Notes: generated from the letters alone by a model not told the origin. Counted from the first letter of the stretch, positions 25,764-36,913 are shown. The stretch is DNA of 64,000 bases from Burkholderia sp. GAS332 (GCA_900142905.1 FSRV01000002.1:3472001-3536000), one strand, 5' to 3'. Numbers and translations: made by a program.

Positions 25764-27632
25764 TTACAGCCCGAGCTGGCGCTTCATCTCAGCCCGCTTC
25801 TGATTCAGGCTCGTCAGCTCCGCAAACTCCTCCGGCGTGTGCCGGGATTGCCGCGAAAGCTGCTCGAGACGATCGCAGTAAGCGTCATATCGCATCTTCA
25901 GAATCGCCGCTTTCAGCTCCTCTCCGACGATCTGTTCCTGCTCGCGCCGTTCCTCGATGACGGTCGCATCCTCCGGGTCCTTCAGCAGTAAATCCCGGAC
26001 GTTTTCATCATAGTCTAGAATTTTGCGAAAGATTTCCTCGAAAGTTGGGGCATTGGCGCCGTTTCGCAATAGATCGGACAGCAACTGGAACTCCGCCGAA
26101 TCGCCCAGCGCACGCGCATGCGTCGTCACTTCTTCGAACAGCTCGCCATGCCGCGTGACGCTCAGAAGCGCCTGCTCGGCTTCCTCGTCGAGCACGCCCA
26201 CCGTCCGCGGATACATCACCAGATTGCGCAGCGTTTTTTCTTCGATCCCCGTCACACTGCGCCGGTCTTTGCGGGCCGGCGCCGATCGGGCAGCCGCCGC
26301 AATCCGGGCATCGACTTCGCATAACGCCGCCACTTCGTCGAACGGCACATCGAGCCGGTCGGCGAACATATGCATGATCTGCGCGCGCAGCGCGTTGGCG
26401 GGCAGCTGCTGCAGCAGCGGCTTCGCGTCGAACAGCGCGCGGGCGCGGCCTTCCGGCTGATCCAGCTCCTTGCCGGTCAGCACCTCGTTCAGCATGAACT
26501 GCGACAGCGGCATGGCGCGCTCCACCTGGTCGGCGAACGCTTCCGTGCCGAATTCGCGCACGTAGCTGTCCGGATCGTGCTCGGACGGCAGAAACAGGAA
26601 CCGGATGGTCCGATTGTCCGCCGCGTGCGGCAGACAGGCATCCAGCGCACGGCGAGCGGCGCGGCGCCCTGCCGAATCGCCGTCGAAGCTGAAGATGACC
26701 GTATCCGTCTGACGCATCAGTTTCTGCACATGAATCGGCGTGCAGGCCGTGCCGAGCGTGGCCACCGCGTTCTGGAACCCCAATTGGGCCAGCGCGACCA
26801 CGTCCATATAGCCTTCGACCACCAGCACGTAATGCTGTTCGCGAATCGCCAGCCGTGCCTCGAACAGCCCGTACAACTCGCTGCCTTTGTTAAATAGAGG
26901 CGTTTCCGGTGAATTCAAATATTTCGGTTCGCCGCCGTCCAGGACGCGGCCGCCGAAGCCGATCACCTGCCCTTTCACATTGCGTATCGGGAACATGATC
27001 CGCTCGCGAAAGCGGTCGTATCGGCGATTCTGGCCTTGCGCATCGGATTTTTCGCTGACGATCACCAGCCCCGATTCGACCAGCGAATCGTCCCGATAGT
27101 TGGGGAACGCGGGTTCGAGGTTTTGCCAGCCATCCGGCGCGTAGCCGAGGCCGAAGCGGGCAGCGATTTCGCCGGTCAGCCCGCGTTTCTTCAGATACTG
27201 GATCGCGACCGGCGCGCCGCGCAGCTGCTTGCGGTAAAAGTCACACGCGGTCTGCATGACATCGGACAGCGCCGTGGTGACCGCCTTGGAGGCAGCCGGC
27301 GCATACCCGCCGGAACCACCGCCGCCATATCCCGGCGAAGGCTCGTTCGGCACGGTCAACCCGACCGATTGCGCGAGTTCGTTGACCGCCTCCGGGAACG
27401 TGGAGCCGACGTGCTCCATCAGGAAGCCGATGGCCGTGCCATGCGCGCCGCAGCCGAAGCAATGATAGAACTGTTTAGTCGGACTAACCGTAAACGAGGG
27501 GCTCTTCTCGTTGTGAAACGGGCACAGCCCCATGAAGTTCGCGCCGCCCTTTTTCAGCTGCACATACCGGCCGACCACGTCGACGATATCGACGCGGTTG
27601 AGCAGGTCCTGCAGGAATGACGGTGGAATCAC
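25764..27632 (-). CDS. dnaG: DNA primase
   Basis: A 622-residue primase that makes RNA primers at the replication fork. The CHC2 zinc ribbon has C37, H40, C58 and C61 (LCPFHNEKSPSF, HCFGCG). The TOPRIM core follows (VLVVEGYMDVVALAQLG and SFDGDSAGRRAA), and the C-terminal third is the DnaB-interaction domain, which is weakly conserved as usual. A Gly/Tyr-rich insert (GYGGGGSGGYAP) sits between the zinc and core domains. Second gene from the end of the rpsU-yqeY-dnaG-rpoD operon. Confidence 0.98.
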   Translation of the reverse strand: MIPPSFLQDLLNRVDIVDVVGRYVQLKKGGANFMGLCPFHNEKSPSFTVSPTKQFYHCFGCGAHGTAIGFLMEHVGSTFPEAVNELAQSVGLTVPNEPSPGYGGGGSGGYAPAASKAVTTALSDVMQTACDFYRKQLRGAPVAIQYLKKRGLTGEIAARFGLGYAPDGWQNLEPAFPNYRDDSLVESGLVIVSEKSDAQGQNRRYDRFRERIMFPIRNVKGQVIGFGGRVLDGGEPKYLNSPETPLFNKGSELYGLFEARLAIREQHYVLVVEGYMDVVALAQLGFQNAVATLGTACTPIHVQKLMRQTDTVIFSFDGDSAGRRAARRALDACLPHAADNRTIRFLFLPSEHDPDSYVREFGTEAFADQVERAMPLSQFMLNEVLTGKELDQPEGRARALFDAKPLLQQLPANALRAQIMHMFADRLDVPFDEVAALCEVDARIAAAARSAPARKDRRSVTGIEEKTLRNLVMYPRTVGVLDEEAEQALLSVTRHGELFEEVTTHARALGDSAEFQLLSDLLRNGANAPTFEEIFRKILDYDENVRDLLLKDPEDATVIEERREQEQIVGEELKAAILKMRYDAYCDRLEQLSRQSRHTPEEFAELTSLNQKRAEMKRQLGL

Positions 27633-27710
27633 AGTGAATGACGCTACCTAAAAAGCTCAAGGCTGCGCACGCCGTCGGATAACGGCGCGCGCAGACCGGA
27701 AATACAGGAA

Positions 27711-28157
27711 TTACTTCGCGAGCGCGGCTTTGACTTGCGCCGAGACAGCGGTCATGTCGGCGCGGCCGGCCAGTTTCGGCTTGAGCACGCCCATCACCTT
27801 GCCCATGTCCTGCGGGCCGGCGGCGCCGGTTTGCGCGACCGCGGCCTGAACTTCGGCAACGATCTCCGCTTCGGACATCTGCGCCGGCATATAGGCGGAC
27901 AGGATGGCCAGTTCGGCCTTTTCCTTGTCGGCGAGATCCGTGCGGCCGGCGGCTTCGAACTGGCTGATCGAGTCTTTGCGCTGCTTGATCATCTTGTCGA
28001 TGACGGCAGTGATCGCCGCATCGTCAAGGGTGACGCGTTCGTCGACTTCGCGTTGCTTGACCGCGGCAAGCAGCAAGCGGATCGTGCCGAGACGCTCGGT
28101 CTCACGCGCCCGCATAGCAGCTTTCATGTCGTCGTTGATCTGGTCCTTGAGGCTCAT
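27711..28157 (-). CDS. yqeY: GatB/YqeY domain protein
   Basis: A 148-residue protein matching the YqeY family, related to the C-terminal tRNA-binding domain of GatB amidotransferase (KAAMRARETERLGTIRLLLAAVKQREVDER at the start, PKLAGRADMTAVSAQVKAAL at the end). Its biochemical role is not established. I use the ATG at 28157 over the adjacent GTG at 28160 because AGGTGAG lies at proper distance. It is commonly placed between rpsU and dnaG, as here. Confidence 0.93.
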   Translation of the reverse strand: MSLKDQINDDMKAAMRARETERLGTIRLLLAAVKQREVDERVTLDDAAITAVIDKMIKQRKDSISQFEAAGRTDLADKEKAELAILSAYMPAQMSEAEIVAEVQAAVAQTGAAGPQDMGKVMGVLKPKLAGRADMTAVSAQVKAALAK

Positions 28158-28392
28158 CACTCACCTGAATGCGTTGAAAATTTTAAAACCGGCCGCTTAC
28201 CGTACCAATACGCTGTATCCAGCACAAACGCCCGCTTGGGACTGCTTCCTCAAGCGGGTTGGCGCGATTTTGCGTAGTGGATGCGACCCTGCCGGCTGGC
28301 CCGAAGGGCCGTGTTTTCCGCGATGGCACCTGCTGTGCCGTCGCCGTTGGATGTCGCCGCTCCGTTCGACAGGAACCGCGGCAACGCCAGAA

Positions 28393-28605
28393 TCAGTAGA
28401 ACTTCTTTGGCAGCATCTGGCCACGCAGACGCTTGAAATGACGCTTAACGGCAGCCGCCTTCTTGCGCTTGCGCTCAGCCGTAGGCTTTTCGTAAAACTC
28501 CCGGGCGCGAAGTTCCGTTAGCAGCCCGTTTTTCTCCATCGTGCGCTTGAAGCGGCGCATGGCGACGTCAAACGGCTCGTTGTCTTTTACGTGGATGGTC
28601 GTCAT
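28393..28605 (-). CDS. rpsU: 30S ribosomal protein S21
   Basis: A 70-residue very basic small-subunit protein needed for initiation, located near the 3' end of 16S rRNA. The sequence ([39 protein letters not shown]) is the normal S21 pattern. It heads the rpsU-yqeY-dnaG-rpoD cluster. The 235-bp gap before yqeY is wide for one operon, so an internal promoter is possible. Confidence 0.97.
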   Translation of the reverse strand: MTTIHVKDNEPFDVAMRRFKRTMEKNGLLTELRAREFYEKPTAERKRKKAAAVKRHFKRLRGQMLPKKFY

Positions 28606-28673
28606 TTTTCAATAACGAAACTTTGTAAAGGTTCAGGAGTATAGCAGAGCTTTCTCACAAAGCTAATGCGCCG

Positions 28674-29891
28674 TCAAGCCCCTAAAACGTACTCTGCGCA
28701 CGCCTGGCCGGCCGCCACGCCGGAGGCCCACGCCCATTGGAAATTGTAGCCGCCGAGCCAACCGGTCACGTCGACCGCCTCGCCGATGAAGTACAAACCC
28801 GGCGTGCGGGCGCTCATCATGGTCGCCGACGACAGGTCGCGGGTGTCGATACCACCGCGCGTGACTTCGGCCTTGCGGTAGCCTTCGGTGCCGTTCGGGG
28901 TGAGCGTCCAGCGCGACAAGGCCTCACCGACGCGGCGCAGGGTCTTGTCCGGCAGATCGGCCACGCGGGCTTCGGCGGGAATCTGGTGGGTTTCCAGCCA
29001 AACGTGGGCGAGCCGTTGCGGCACCCATTCCGAGAGCAGATTGGCGATCTGGCGCTTCGTGCCGGTTTTGGCTTCCAGCAAGGCGGTTGTGGCGTCCTGC
29101 TCGGGCAGCAAATTGATGTGAATCGGCTCGCCGGGCTGCCAGTAGCTCGAAATCTGCAGAACGCCCGGGCCCGACAGGCCGCGGTGGGTGAGCAGCAGGT
29201 CTTCGTTGAATTCGCCGCCGGTCTTCTTGTTGCCGGTCGCCAGTTGCACTTCGAGCGACACGCCGGAGAGCGCCGAGAACGGCTCCCAGTCGGCGGGGGC
29301 GAAGGTAAGCGGAACCAGCGCGGGGCGGGTATCGATCAGCTTGTGGCCGAATTGCTTGGCGAGACGGTAGGCGAAATCGGTGGCGCCGATCTTGGGAATC
29401 GACAGACCACCGGTCGCTACCACGAGCGCCCGGGCCGTGATCGGGCCCGAGTGAGTGTCCAGCGTAAAGCGCCCTTCGGCGTCATGCCGCACCTGCTCGA
29501 CCGACAGCGGCGTGCGCCACGCAATGCGGCCCGCGTCGCACTCGTTCTTCAGCACATTGATGACCGCGTCGCTCGACTGGTCGCAGAACAACTGCCCCTT
29601 GTGCTTCTCGTGCCACGTCACGTGATGACGCTTGAGCAGCGCCATGAAGTCGCGCGGCGTATAGCGCGCCAGCGCCGAACGGCAGAAATGGGGGTTGGCC
29701 GACAGGTAGTTGGCCGGCCCGGCGTACAGATTCGTGAAGTTGCACCGGCCGCCGCCGGAAATGCGGATTTTCTCCGCGAGACGCTGCGAGTGGTCGATCA
29801 GCACCACGCGACGGCCGAGTTGCCCGGCCACGGCCGCGCACATCATGCCGGCCGCACCTGCGCCGATCACTGCGATATCGAAGGATTCCAT
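28674..29891 (-). CDS. BaiN/HI0933-family FAD oxidoreductase
   Basis: A 405-residue flavoprotein of the TIGR00275/HI0933 group. FAD-binding motifs are clear: [20 protein letters not shown] at the N-terminus, [33 protein letters not shown] and the C-terminal [25 protein letters not shown]. Family members are widespread, and a few act as dehydrogenases of bile-acid intermediates, but for most the substrate is unknown. It starts 121 bp before tsaD on the other strand, so the two share a promoter region. Confidence 0.88.
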   Translation of the reverse strand: MESFDIAVIGAGAAGMMCAAVAGQLGRRVVLIDHSQRLAEKIRISGGGRCNFTNLYAGPANYLSANPHFCRSALARYTPRDFMALLKRHHVTWHEKHKGQLFCDQSSDAVINVLKNECDAGRIAWRTPLSVEQVRHDAEGRFTLDTHSGPITARALVVATGGLSIPKIGATDFAYRLAKQFGHKLIDTRPALVPLTFAPADWEPFSALSGVSLEVQLATGNKKTGGEFNEDLLLTHRGLSGPGVLQISSYWQPGEPIHINLLPEQDATTALLEAKTGTKRQIANLLSEWVPQRLAHVWLETHQIPAEARVADLPDKTLRRVGEALSRWTLTPNGTEGYRKAEVTRGGIDTRDLSSATMMSARTPGLYFIGEAVDVTGWLGGYNFQWAWASGVAAGQACAEYVLGA

Positions 29892-30012
29892 GGGGCCGCA
29901 TTGTACCCGCGCGCCTGCGGCCCCCTGCCCACGCTGCTATACTTTCAGGCTTGCCTTATCACTTTTGGCTGCCCGAGTGGCTTCACTCGCGCGCCCGCTC
30001 AAAGCCCCCATC

Positions 30013-31041
30013 ATGCTCGTTCTCGGCATCGAAAGCTCCTGCGACGAAACCGGTCTCGCGCTCTACGACACAGAGCGCGGCCTGCTCGCGCACGCGCTGC
30101 ATTCGCAAATTGCGATGCACCGGGAGTATGGCGGCGTGGTGCCGGAGCTGGCGTCGCGCGACCATATCCGGCGCGCGCTACCGCTGCTCGAAGAGGTGAT
30201 GGAGCGTGCCGGCGCGGTGCGCAGCGACATCGACGCGATCGCCTATACGCAAGGCCCTGGCCTCGCGGGCGCGCTGCTGGTCGGTGCGAGCGTTGCGAAC
30301 TCGCTGGCCATGGCCTGGGACAAGCCGACCATTGGCATCCACCATCTCGAAGGGCATTTGCTGTCGCCGCTGCTGGTGGATGAGCCACCGCCGTTTCCGT
30401 TCGTCGCGTTGCTGGTGTCAGGCGGCCATACGCAGCTGATGCGTGTGACGGACGTGGGTGTCTACGAGACGCTCGGCGAAACGCTGGACGACGCCGCCGG
30501 CGAAGCCTTCGACAAAACCGCCAAGCTGCTGGGTCTCGGTTATCCGGGCGGCCCGGAAGTGTCGCGGATGGCTGAATTCGGCACGCCCGGCGCCGTGGTC
30601 CTGCCGCGCCCGATGCTGCATTCCGGCGACCTCGATTTCAGCTTCAGCGGCCTGAAGACCGCTGTGCTCACGCATGCCAAGAAGCTCGGCGGCGCAAATA
30701 TCTGCGAGCAGGCGAAGGCCGATCTGGCGCGCGGTTTCGTCGATGCTGCCGTGGACGTACTGGCGGCGAAATCGCTGGCCGCGCTCAAACGGACGAAGCT
30801 CAATCGGCTGGTGGTGGCAGGCGGCGTCGGCGCGAACCGGCAACTGCGCGAGGCGCTTTCCGCAGCGGCGAAGAAACGCAATTTCTTCGTACACTACCCG
30901 GACCTGTCGCTGTGTACGGACAACGGCGCGATGATCGCGTTGGCCGGGGCATTGCGATTGCAACGCTGGCCCGATCAATCGGCCAAAGACTACGCGTTCA
31001 CGGTGAAGCCGCGTTGGGATCTGACCTCACTCGCACGCTGA
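30013..31041 (+). CDS. tsaD: tRNA threonylcarbamoyladenosine transferase subunit TsaD
   Basis: A 342-residue ASKHA-fold protein that, with TsaB and TsaE, puts threonylcarbamoyl on A37 of ANN-decoding tRNAs. It starts [14 protein letters not shown], and the metal ligands H111 and H115 lie in [16 protein letters not shown] and the C-terminal CTDNGAMIA are also conserved. The frame is open for 101 more codons upstream over the flavoprotein gene, but the family start is the ATG at 30013. The terminator at 31088 closes the unit. Confidence 0.97.
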   Translation: MLVLGIESSCDETGLALYDTERGLLAHALHSQIAMHREYGGVVPELASRDHIRRALPLLEEVMERAGAVRSDIDAIAYTQGPGLAGALLVGASVANSLAMAWDKPTIGIHHLEGHLLSPLLVDEPPPFPFVALLVSGGHTQLMRVTDVGVYETLGETLDDAAGEAFDKTAKLLGLGYPGGPEVSRMAEFGTPGAVVLPRPMLHSGDLDFSFSGLKTAVLTHAKKLGGANICEQAKADLARGFVDAAVDVLAAKSLAALKRTKLNRLVVAGGVGANRQLREALSAAAKKRNFFVHYPDLSLCTDNGAMIALAGALRLQRWPDQSAKDYAFTVKPRWDLTSLAR

Positions 31042-31087
31042 GCCCGCGGCGCCCGCTGCATGCCGGGCCACACGATGACACCCCCCA

Positions 31088-31121
31088 TAGAAAAAGCCGC
31101 TTTCAAAGCGGCTTTTTCTAT
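31088..31121. terminator. Bidirectional terminator between tsaD and folE2
   Basis: AGAAAAAGCCGCTTT and AAAGCGGCTTTTTCT form a near-perfect stem with A- and T-tracts on both sides; it serves both convergent genes. Confidence 0.92.
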
Positions 31122-31150
31122 TTGCGGCAAGCAAGAGGCTAAAGCGAGAC

Positions 31151-31957
31151 TCACGCCGCCCGCTTATCCCGTTCGATCACTGCATACGCGCTGTGATTGT
31201 GAATCGATTCGAAGTTCTCAGCTTCGAGCACATACGCAACGATCCGCTCGTCCGCGTTCAGACGTTGCGCGACATCGCGCACCAGGTCTTCGACAAACTT
31301 CGGATTTTCGTAGGCACGTTCAGTGACGAACTTCTCGTCCGGACGCTTCAGCAAGCCCCACAGTTCGCACGAGGCTTCTTCTTCAGCAATACGAACCAGC
31401 TCCTCCACCGCCACATCGCCCGCCAGTTCGGCGTTGATCGTGACGTGCGAGCGCTGGTTGTGCGCGCCGTACTGCGAAATCTTCTTCGAGCACGGGCACA
31501 GGCTCGTGACCGGCACCAATACCTTCAGGAACAGACGCGTCGCGCCGTTGCGAGTCTCGCCCGTCAACGTCACTTCATAGTCGAGCAGACTTTGCACGCC
31601 CGATACTGGCGCGGTCTTATTCACGAAGTACGGGAACGACACTTCGATGCGACCGGCCTCGGCTTCGAGCTTTTCGAGCATCGCGGCGAGCATGCGGCGG
31701 AACGTGGCCGCCTCGAGCGGCGCCTTGTTCTCTTCAAGCAGCGCGACGAAGCGCGACATGTGCGTGCCCTTCTGGTCAGCCGGCAAATGCACGTCGAGAT
31801 TCCACGTGCCGACAGAAGGCTGCACTTCGCCGCCTTGCGTGCGCACCGTCAGCGGATGGCGCACTGCCTTGACGCCGACTCGTTGAATCGGAATCTGACG
31901 CGTATCAGGCGTGCTCTGCACGTCGGGCATCACAAAGGCGGGGTTCATCTGGTTCAT
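31151..31957 (-). CDS. folE2: GTP cyclohydrolase FolE2
   Basis: A 268-residue GTP cyclohydrolase of the COG1469 type, which turns GTP into 7,8-dihydroneopterin triphosphate, the first step of folate and queuosine-precursor synthesis. Conserved elements are [21 protein letters not shown], with the metal-linked cysteine, and [13 protein letters not shown]. FolE2 uses various divalent metals and in many bacteria replaces or backs up zinc-dependent FolE1. It is the last gene downstream of xseB-ispA-dxs; the 308-bp gap with hairpins suggests its own promoter. Confidence 0.96.
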   Translation of the reverse strand: MNQMNPAFVMPDVQSTPDTRQIPIQRVGVKAVRHPLTVRTQGGEVQPSVGTWNLDVHLPADQKGTHMSRFVALLEENKAPLEAATFRRMLAAMLEKLEAEAGRIEVSFPYFVNKTAPVSGVQSLLDYEVTLTGETRNGATRLFLKVLVPVTSLCPCSKKISQYGAHNQRSHVTINAELAGDVAVEELVRIAEEEASCELWGLLKRPDEKFVTERAYENPKFVEDLVRDVAQRLNADERIVAYVLEAENFESIHNHSAYAVIERDKRAA

Positions 31958-32122
31958 ATTCTTGTCCTTTCAAGAAAACGCCGGGCCGCCCCAAGTTTTC
32001 CGCTCCGCAGGAAGTCTCCCGCCCCAAAGGAAGTCCCCTTGAGGGTGCCCCTTCAGGGGCTGTCGCGAACCGACAGGTTTGGGCGTTCTCAGCAGCCGTG
32101 CGGACCAAGTCGCGCAATGGCA

Positions 32123-32168
32123 AACGCCGGCCTTCGCCGGCGTTGGATGATGGACCCAAGGGTCCATC
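32123..32168. repeat. Two adjacent perfect hairpins in the dxs-folE2 gap
   Basis: AACGCCGGC-CTTC-GCCGGCGTT (32123-32144) and GATGGACCC-AA-GGGTCCATC (32149-32168) are perfect stems five bases apart. Neither has a clear T-tract. A third CCCCTTCAGGGG stem lies near 32047-32060. The remainder of 31958-32265 holds no gene that I can see. Confidence 0.6.
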
Positions 32169-32265
32169 GATTCAAGTTGGAGATTGCTATGGCCGCCATA
32201 GCCGCGGCGTAGCGCACGGCCACGCTGCTGAACGGCCAGCGAATCGACGCAGTTAAGCGACGCAA

Positions 32266-34173
32266 CTAAGCGACGCGCTTCACCGAGGATTGACCGGCGA
32301 CTGCGCCGCTGGAAAGAAAGCGTTCGCGAATCGACTTGGCAATGCCCGCTGCGTCCAGACCGCACGCGGCAAGCAGCTTGGCCGGATCCCCATGATCGAT
32401 GAAGCGATCCGGGAGGCCCAATTGTAGTACGGGTCGCATAACCCCACTCTCAAGCAGGGCTTCGACGCACGCCGAACCCGCACCGCCCATCACACAACCT
32501 TCTTCGACCGTGACGATGGCGTCGTGCGTTTCGGCGAGCTGGCGGACCAGCTCGGCGTCCAGCGGCTTCACGAAGCGCATGTTCGCCACCGTGGCATCCA
32601 GTTGTTCAGCGGCCGCCAGCGACGGCGCAACCATCGTGCCGAATGCCAGAATCGCAACCCGCTTGCCGGCCGGCTGCGACGTTTCGCGACGGATCTCGCC
32701 CTTGCCGAGCGGCAGCGCCGTCATTTGCTTGACCGTTGCCACGCCCGTGCCGGCGCCGCGCGGATAGCGCACCGCCGTCGGGTTCGGCTGTTGCAATGCG
32801 GTGTACAGCATCTGACGGCATTCGTTTTCGTCCGATGCAGCCATCACGGTCATGTTCGGGATGCAGCGCATGAACGCCAGATCGTAAGCGCCCGCGTGCG
32901 TCGCACCGTCCGCGCCGACCAGACCCGCGCGGTCGATGGCGAACACCACTGGCAGGTTTTGCAGCGCGACGTCGTGAATCAATTGATCGTAAGCACGTTG
33001 CAGGAAGGTCGAGTAGATCGCGACCACCGGCTTCATGCCGTCCGCAGCCAGACCGCCCGCGAACGTCACAGCGTGCTGCTCGGCGATGCCGACGTCGAAG
33101 TAACGGTCCGGGAAGCGCTTTTCGAACTCGACCATGCCCGAGCCTTCACGCATGGCCGGCGTAATGCCGACCACACGCGCGTCCAGCTCGGCTGCGTCGC
33201 ACAGCCATTCGCCGAACACTTGCGTGTAGGTCTTCTTCGACGGCGTGCTGGCAGGCTTGATGCCCTCAGCCGGATTGAACTTGCCCGGGCCGTGGTACAG
33301 CACCGGATCAGCTTCGGCCAGCTTGTAGCCCTGCCCCTTCTTCGTGACGACGTGCAGGAATTGCGGACCGCGCAGCTCCTTGATGTTCTGCAGCGTCGGG
33401 ATCAGTGAATCGAGGTCGTGACCGTCGATCGGGCCGATGTAGTTGAAACCGAATTCTTCGAACAGCGTGGCCGGGACGATCATGCCCTTCGCGTGCTCTT
33501 CGAGTTTGCGGGCCAGATCGAGCATAGGCGGCGCGACGCGCAGCACACGTTCGACGCCCGCACGCGCGGCCGCGTAGAAGCGGCCCGACATCAGGCGCGC
33601 CAGATGGCGATTCAGCGCGCCGACCGGCGGCGAAATCGACATGTCGTTATCGTTGAGGATGACCAGCAGCGGCACGTCGTCTTCGACGCCGGCGTTGTTC
33701 ATCGCCTCGAAGGCCATGCCGGCCGTCATCGCGCCATCGCCGATCACGGCGATGCCCATGCGATTCTCGCCTTGCAGCTTGCTGGCGACCGCCATGCCGA
33801 GCGCGGCCGAGATCGAGGTGCTGGAGTGCGCGGTGCCGAAGGTGTCGTATTCCGACTCGTCACGTTTCGGGAAGCCCGAGATGCCGCCGAGCTGACGCAG
33901 CGTGTGCATCTGGTCGCGGCGGCCCGTCAGGATCTTGTGCGGATACGTTTGATGGCCGACGTCCCAGACGATCCGGTCACGTGGCGTGTCGAACACATAG
34001 TGCAGAGCAATGGTCAACTCGACCGTGCCGAGGTTGGACGAAAGATGGCCGCCCGTCTGCGATACGCTGTCGAGCACAAAAGCACGCAACTCGTCTGCAA
34101 GCGGTTGCAATTGGCGGCGATCGAGGCGGCGCAAGGCTGCCGGGTCGTCGATGGTTTTCAGCAAGTCGTACAT
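32266..34173 (-). CDS. dxs: 1-deoxy-D-xylulose-5-phosphate synthase
   Basis: A 635-residue thiamine-diphosphate enzyme that joins pyruvate and glyceraldehyde 3-phosphate, the entry step of the MEP isoprenoid pathway. The N-terminal part has the THDP motif ([18 protein letters not shown]), [17 protein letters not shown] follows, and the transketolase pyrimidine domain shows [18 protein letters not shown]. The ATG at 34173 ([11 protein letters not shown]) has GGAA upstream; 19 further in-frame codons are non-homologous. It follows ispA by 83 bp. Confidence 0.98.
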   Translation of the reverse strand: MYDLLKTIDDPAALRRLDRRQLQPLADELRAFVLDSVSQTGGHLSSNLGTVELTIALHYVFDTPRDRIVWDVGHQTYPHKILTGRRDQMHTLRQLGGISGFPKRDESEYDTFGTAHSSTSISAALGMAVASKLQGENRMGIAVIGDGAMTAGMAFEAMNNAGVEDDVPLLVILNDNDMSISPPVGALNRHLARLMSGRFYAAARAGVERVLRVAPPMLDLARKLEEHAKGMIVPATLFEEFGFNYIGPIDGHDLDSLIPTLQNIKELRGPQFLHVVTKKGQGYKLAEADPVLYHGPGKFNPAEGIKPASTPSKKTYTQVFGEWLCDAAELDARVVGITPAMREGSGMVEFEKRFPDRYFDVGIAEQHAVTFAGGLAADGMKPVVAIYSTFLQRAYDQLIHDVALQNLPVVFAIDRAGLVGADGATHAGAYDLAFMRCIPNMTVMAASDENECRQMLYTALQQPNPTAVRYPRGAGTGVATVKQMTALPLGKGEIRRETSQPAGKRVAILAFGTMVAPSLAAAEQLDATVANMRFVKPLDAELVRQLAETHDAIVTVEEGCVMGGAGSACVEALLESGVMRPVLQLGLPDRFIDHGDPAKLLAACGLDAAGIAKSIRERFLSSGAVAGQSSVKRVA

Positions 34174-34256
34174 CGTCGTTCCATTGTAGGAAAACTTACG
34201 CGCCCGCACTTCATACACGCACCGTAGCAAAGGTGCGCGGCGGCGGGCTTTCGCGT

Positions 34257-35138
34257 TCAGCTAACCCGGTTCACCACCAGGTCGGCCAATTCGGCAAGAC
34301 GCTGCGCGCGCGCGCCAAACGGCGCAATCGCAGCGTGAGCGTCGCTGCGCAGTTGCGCTGCAAGTGCACGTGACGCCTCGAGCCCAATAATCGACACGTA
34401 GGTCGGCTTGCCGTCCTTCGCGTCTTTCCCTGCGGTCTTGCCAAGCGTCGCGGAATCGGTCGTGACGTCGAGAATATCGTCGACGACCTGAAACGCGAGG
34501 CCGACAGCGGCCGAATACGCGTCGAGAGAGCGCATCGCGTCCGCATCCGGCGTTTCGCCGGCCAGCGCGCCCATGCGGACGGCCGCACGCAGCAGCGCGC
34601 CGGTTTTCATGCGGTGCATGGTTTCCAGTTGCGCGCGCGTCAGCGTATGGCCGACGCTCGCCAGATCGATCGCCTGACCGCCGCACATGCCGATCGAGCC
34701 GCTTGCCAACGCCAACTCGCGGACCAGCGAAGCCTGCTGTGCCGGGGCCAGAACATCGGACGTCAGCGCGACGAAGGCCTGCGACTGCAGCGCGTCGCCG
34801 ACCAGCAACGCCGTGGCCTCGTCATATTTGACGTGTACCGTGGGTTTGCCGCGCCGCAGCGCGTCGTCGTCCATGCAGGGCATGTCGTCGTGCACGAGCG
34901 AGTACACGTGGATCATTTCCAGCGCCGCCGCTGCCGCATCCAGGCATTCGGCGCGCGCGCCGGTCAACTCGCCGGCCGCGTGGCACAGCAGCGGGCGCAC
35001 CCGCTTGCCGCCGCCCAGCACCGCATAGCGCATGGCCTCATGCAGTTTGGCCGGCTCGGTCGCTGCCGTGGGCAGGTAGTGTTCTAGTGCTGTTTCGACA
35101 CGCTCGAGTACCGAGCGTGTCCATTGTTCGAATGTCAT
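34257..35138 (-). CDS. ispA: Polyprenyl diphosphate synthase (farnesyl diphosphate synthase)
   Basis: A 293-residue trans-prenyltransferase. The first aspartate-rich motif is DDMPCMDDD and the second is DDILD, with [10 protein letters not shown] ahead and [11 protein letters not shown] behind, all standard for bacterial FPP synthases. The long first motif (DDxxxxD) marks the short-chain bacterial type. Its ATG overlaps the xseB stop by four bases (ATGA), so the two are translationally coupled, and dxs follows. Confidence 0.96.
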   Translation of the reverse strand: MTFEQWTRSVLERVETALEHYLPTAATEPAKLHEAMRYAVLGGGKRVRPLLCHAAGELTGARAECLDAAAAALEMIHVYSLVHDDMPCMDDDALRRGKPTVHVKYDEATALLVGDALQSQAFVALTSDVLAPAQQASLVRELALASGSIGMCGGQAIDLASVGHTLTRAQLETMHRMKTGALLRAAVRMGALAGETPDADAMRSLDAYSAAVGLAFQVVDDILDVTTDSATLGKTAGKDAKDGKPTYVSIIGLEASRALAAQLRSDAHAAIAPFGARAQRLAELADLVVNRVS

Positions 35139-35443
35139 AGGTCGTCCCCGCTTTCAGTAGCGGCTGTGCCTGCGCTATTCATAGGCAGCGGCTTGAGCGT
35201 CTCGCCATCGAGCACGCGCACCTGCTGCTCGACCTTCTCGAGCTGCTGCTGGCAAAACGCTACGAGAGCCGCACCGCGCCGGTAGGCGGTGAGCGACTCC
35301 TCGAGGCTGAGATTGCCGCTTTCCATGCGCGCCACCAACCCTTCCAGCTCAGCCTGGGCGGCCTCGTAGTTCTCGGGCAACGGCGTGGTATCGACGCCTT
35401 CAGCAGGCGCGGCAGCAGTATCTTTCGACGCGGTCTTCGCCAT
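35135..35443 (-). CDS. xseB: Exodeoxyribonuclease VII small subunit
   Basis: A 102-residue small subunit of ExoVII, which degrades single-stranded DNA; several copies bind one XseA. The core [40 protein letters not shown] helix pair is intact, ending near [10 protein letters not shown]. The ATG at 35443 (MAKTAS) is favoured over a TTG four codons upstream. It is the first gene of the xseB-ispA-dxs unit; linkage with isoprenoid genes is a widespread arrangement. Confidence 0.95.
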   Translation of the reverse strand: MAKTASKDTAAAPAEGVDTTPLPENYEAAQAELEGLVARMESGNLSLEESLTAYRRGAALVAFCQQQLEKVEQQVRVLDGETLKPLPMNSAGTAATESGDDL

Positions 35444-35729
35444 GAATAGTCGCAAAATTAAAACAAGTCGGACATTCTACGGCAAAAGCGACTTTTCCGA
35501 TCCCATCGCCAGCCCGCGCCCCGCCTTTGCCTTCCGTGTCCGACCCTCAGTCTCGCAGAAAAAAAACGATTGGTCTGCGGCGTAAACCGTGAACTTACTT
35601 GACATTTTTGACCCAAATCAGGCACTTAAGCGCCCCAAGGTGGGGGAAACAGGTATAATCTCGGGCTCCCTAAATCGAATCTTCGATGGTTGGGTTGTTC
35701 ACTGCTTTCACGTCTTCACGGGAGTGGGA

Positions 35730-36836
35730 ATGTCCAATCTGAGCAATGCATTGCAGTTGCGGTCTGTCCACAGCCAGCTGCCAGTCACGGCTTACTTTGA
35801 CGAAGCGCTTTTAACGCGCGAAATCGACACCCTTTTCAAGAAAGGTCCTCGTTACATCGGCCACGATCTCATGGTGCCCGAAGCGGGGAATTATTTTGCT
35901 TTGCCCAGCGAGAGCGAAGGGCGTGTGCTCGTCCGTAACCAGCAGTCGCAAATCGAACTGCTGTCGAACGTGTGCCGCCACCGGCAAGCCATCATGCTCA
36001 ATGGCCGCGGCCAGACGGAGAACATCGTCTGCCCCCTGCATCGCTGGACGTACGACCTGAACGGCCAGCTCCTCGGTGCACCTCATTTTGCGGATAACCC
36101 CTGCCTGAATCTCGGCGCCACGCCGTTGCAGAACTGGCAAGGCCTGCTGTTCGAAGCGCAGGGGCGCGACGTCGCGCGCGATCTGGCACGGCTTGGCACC
36201 AAGCAACACTTCGATTTTTCGGGCTTCATGTTCGATCACGTCGAAGTGCACGAGTGCAATTACAACTGGAAGACCTTCATCGAGGTCTATCTGGAGGACT
36301 ACCACGTCGCGCCGTTCCATCCGGGCCTCGGCAGCTTCGTCAATTGCGACGATCTGACGTGGGAGTTCGGCGAGTGGTACAGCGTGCAGACGGTCGGTGT
36401 TCACAAGGATCTGGAGCAGCCGGGCAGCCCGACGTACCGTAAATGGCACGACGAAGTGCTGCGCTTCCGCGACGGCAATCCGCCGGAGTTCGGCGCGATC
36501 TGGATGGTGTACTACCCGGGCATCATGATCGAGTGGTATCCGCACGTGCTGGTGGTGTCGTGGCTGATTCCGCGTGGTCCGCAGAAAACCACCAATGTGG
36601 TGGAGTTCTATTACCCTGAGGAAATCGCGCTGTTCGAACGCGAGTTCGTCGAAGCCGAGCGCGCCGCCTATATGGAAACGGCTCGCGAAGACGACGAGAT
36701 CGCCGAACGCATGGACGGCGGTCGCCGCGCGCTGATGGAACGCGGCGAATCGCAGGTCGGCCCGTACCAGAGCCCGATGGAAGACGGCATGCAGCACTTC
36801 CACGAGTTCTTGCGGCGCGAACTCGGCGCGATCTGA
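35730..36836 (+). CDS. Rieske-type oxygenase alpha subunit, substrate unknown
   Basis: A 368-residue Rieske non-haem iron oxygenase. The [2Fe-2S] ligands are in CRHRQAI (C-x-H) and CPLHRW (C-x2-H), 17 residues apart; the mononuclear iron histidines are in LEDYHVAPFHPG. This places it with aromatic-ring and choline/carnitine-type monooxygenase alpha subunits. No reductase or ferredoxin gene is adjacent. The ATG at 35730 has GGAGTGGGA upstream. It diverges from xseB; TTGACA (35599) and TATAAT (35654) elements lie in the gap but are not at standard spacing to each other. Role unknown. Confidence 0.85.
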   Translation: MSNLSNALQLRSVHSQLPVTAYFDEALLTREIDTLFKKGPRYIGHDLMVPEAGNYFALPSESEGRVLVRNQQSQIELLSNVCRHRQAIMLNGRGQTENIVCPLHRWTYDLNGQLLGAPHFADNPCLNLGATPLQNWQGLLFEAQGRDVARDLARLGTKQHFDFSGFMFDHVEVHECNYNWKTFIEVYLEDYHVAPFHPGLGSFVNCDDLTWEFGEWYSVQTVGVHKDLEQPGSPTYRKWHDEVLRFRDGNPPEFGAIWMVYYPGIMIEWYPHVLVVSWLIPRGPQKTTNVVEFYYPEEIALFEREFVEAERAAYMETAREDDEIAERMDGGRRALMERGESQVGPYQSPMEDGMQHFHEFLRRELGAI

Positions 36837-36913
36837 TCCGCGCACGGTCCGCGCGTGCTCCGCATGCATCGGCGTTTGGAGCCGATCGTTGCGCGAACCG
36901 CATCAAAGCATGG

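Noticed and set aside
28737..30383. 548-codon plus-strand frame across the BaiN-type gene and the tsaD start
   Set aside because: It is antisense to the flavoprotein gene and out of frame with tsaD; both overlapping genes are clearly real.
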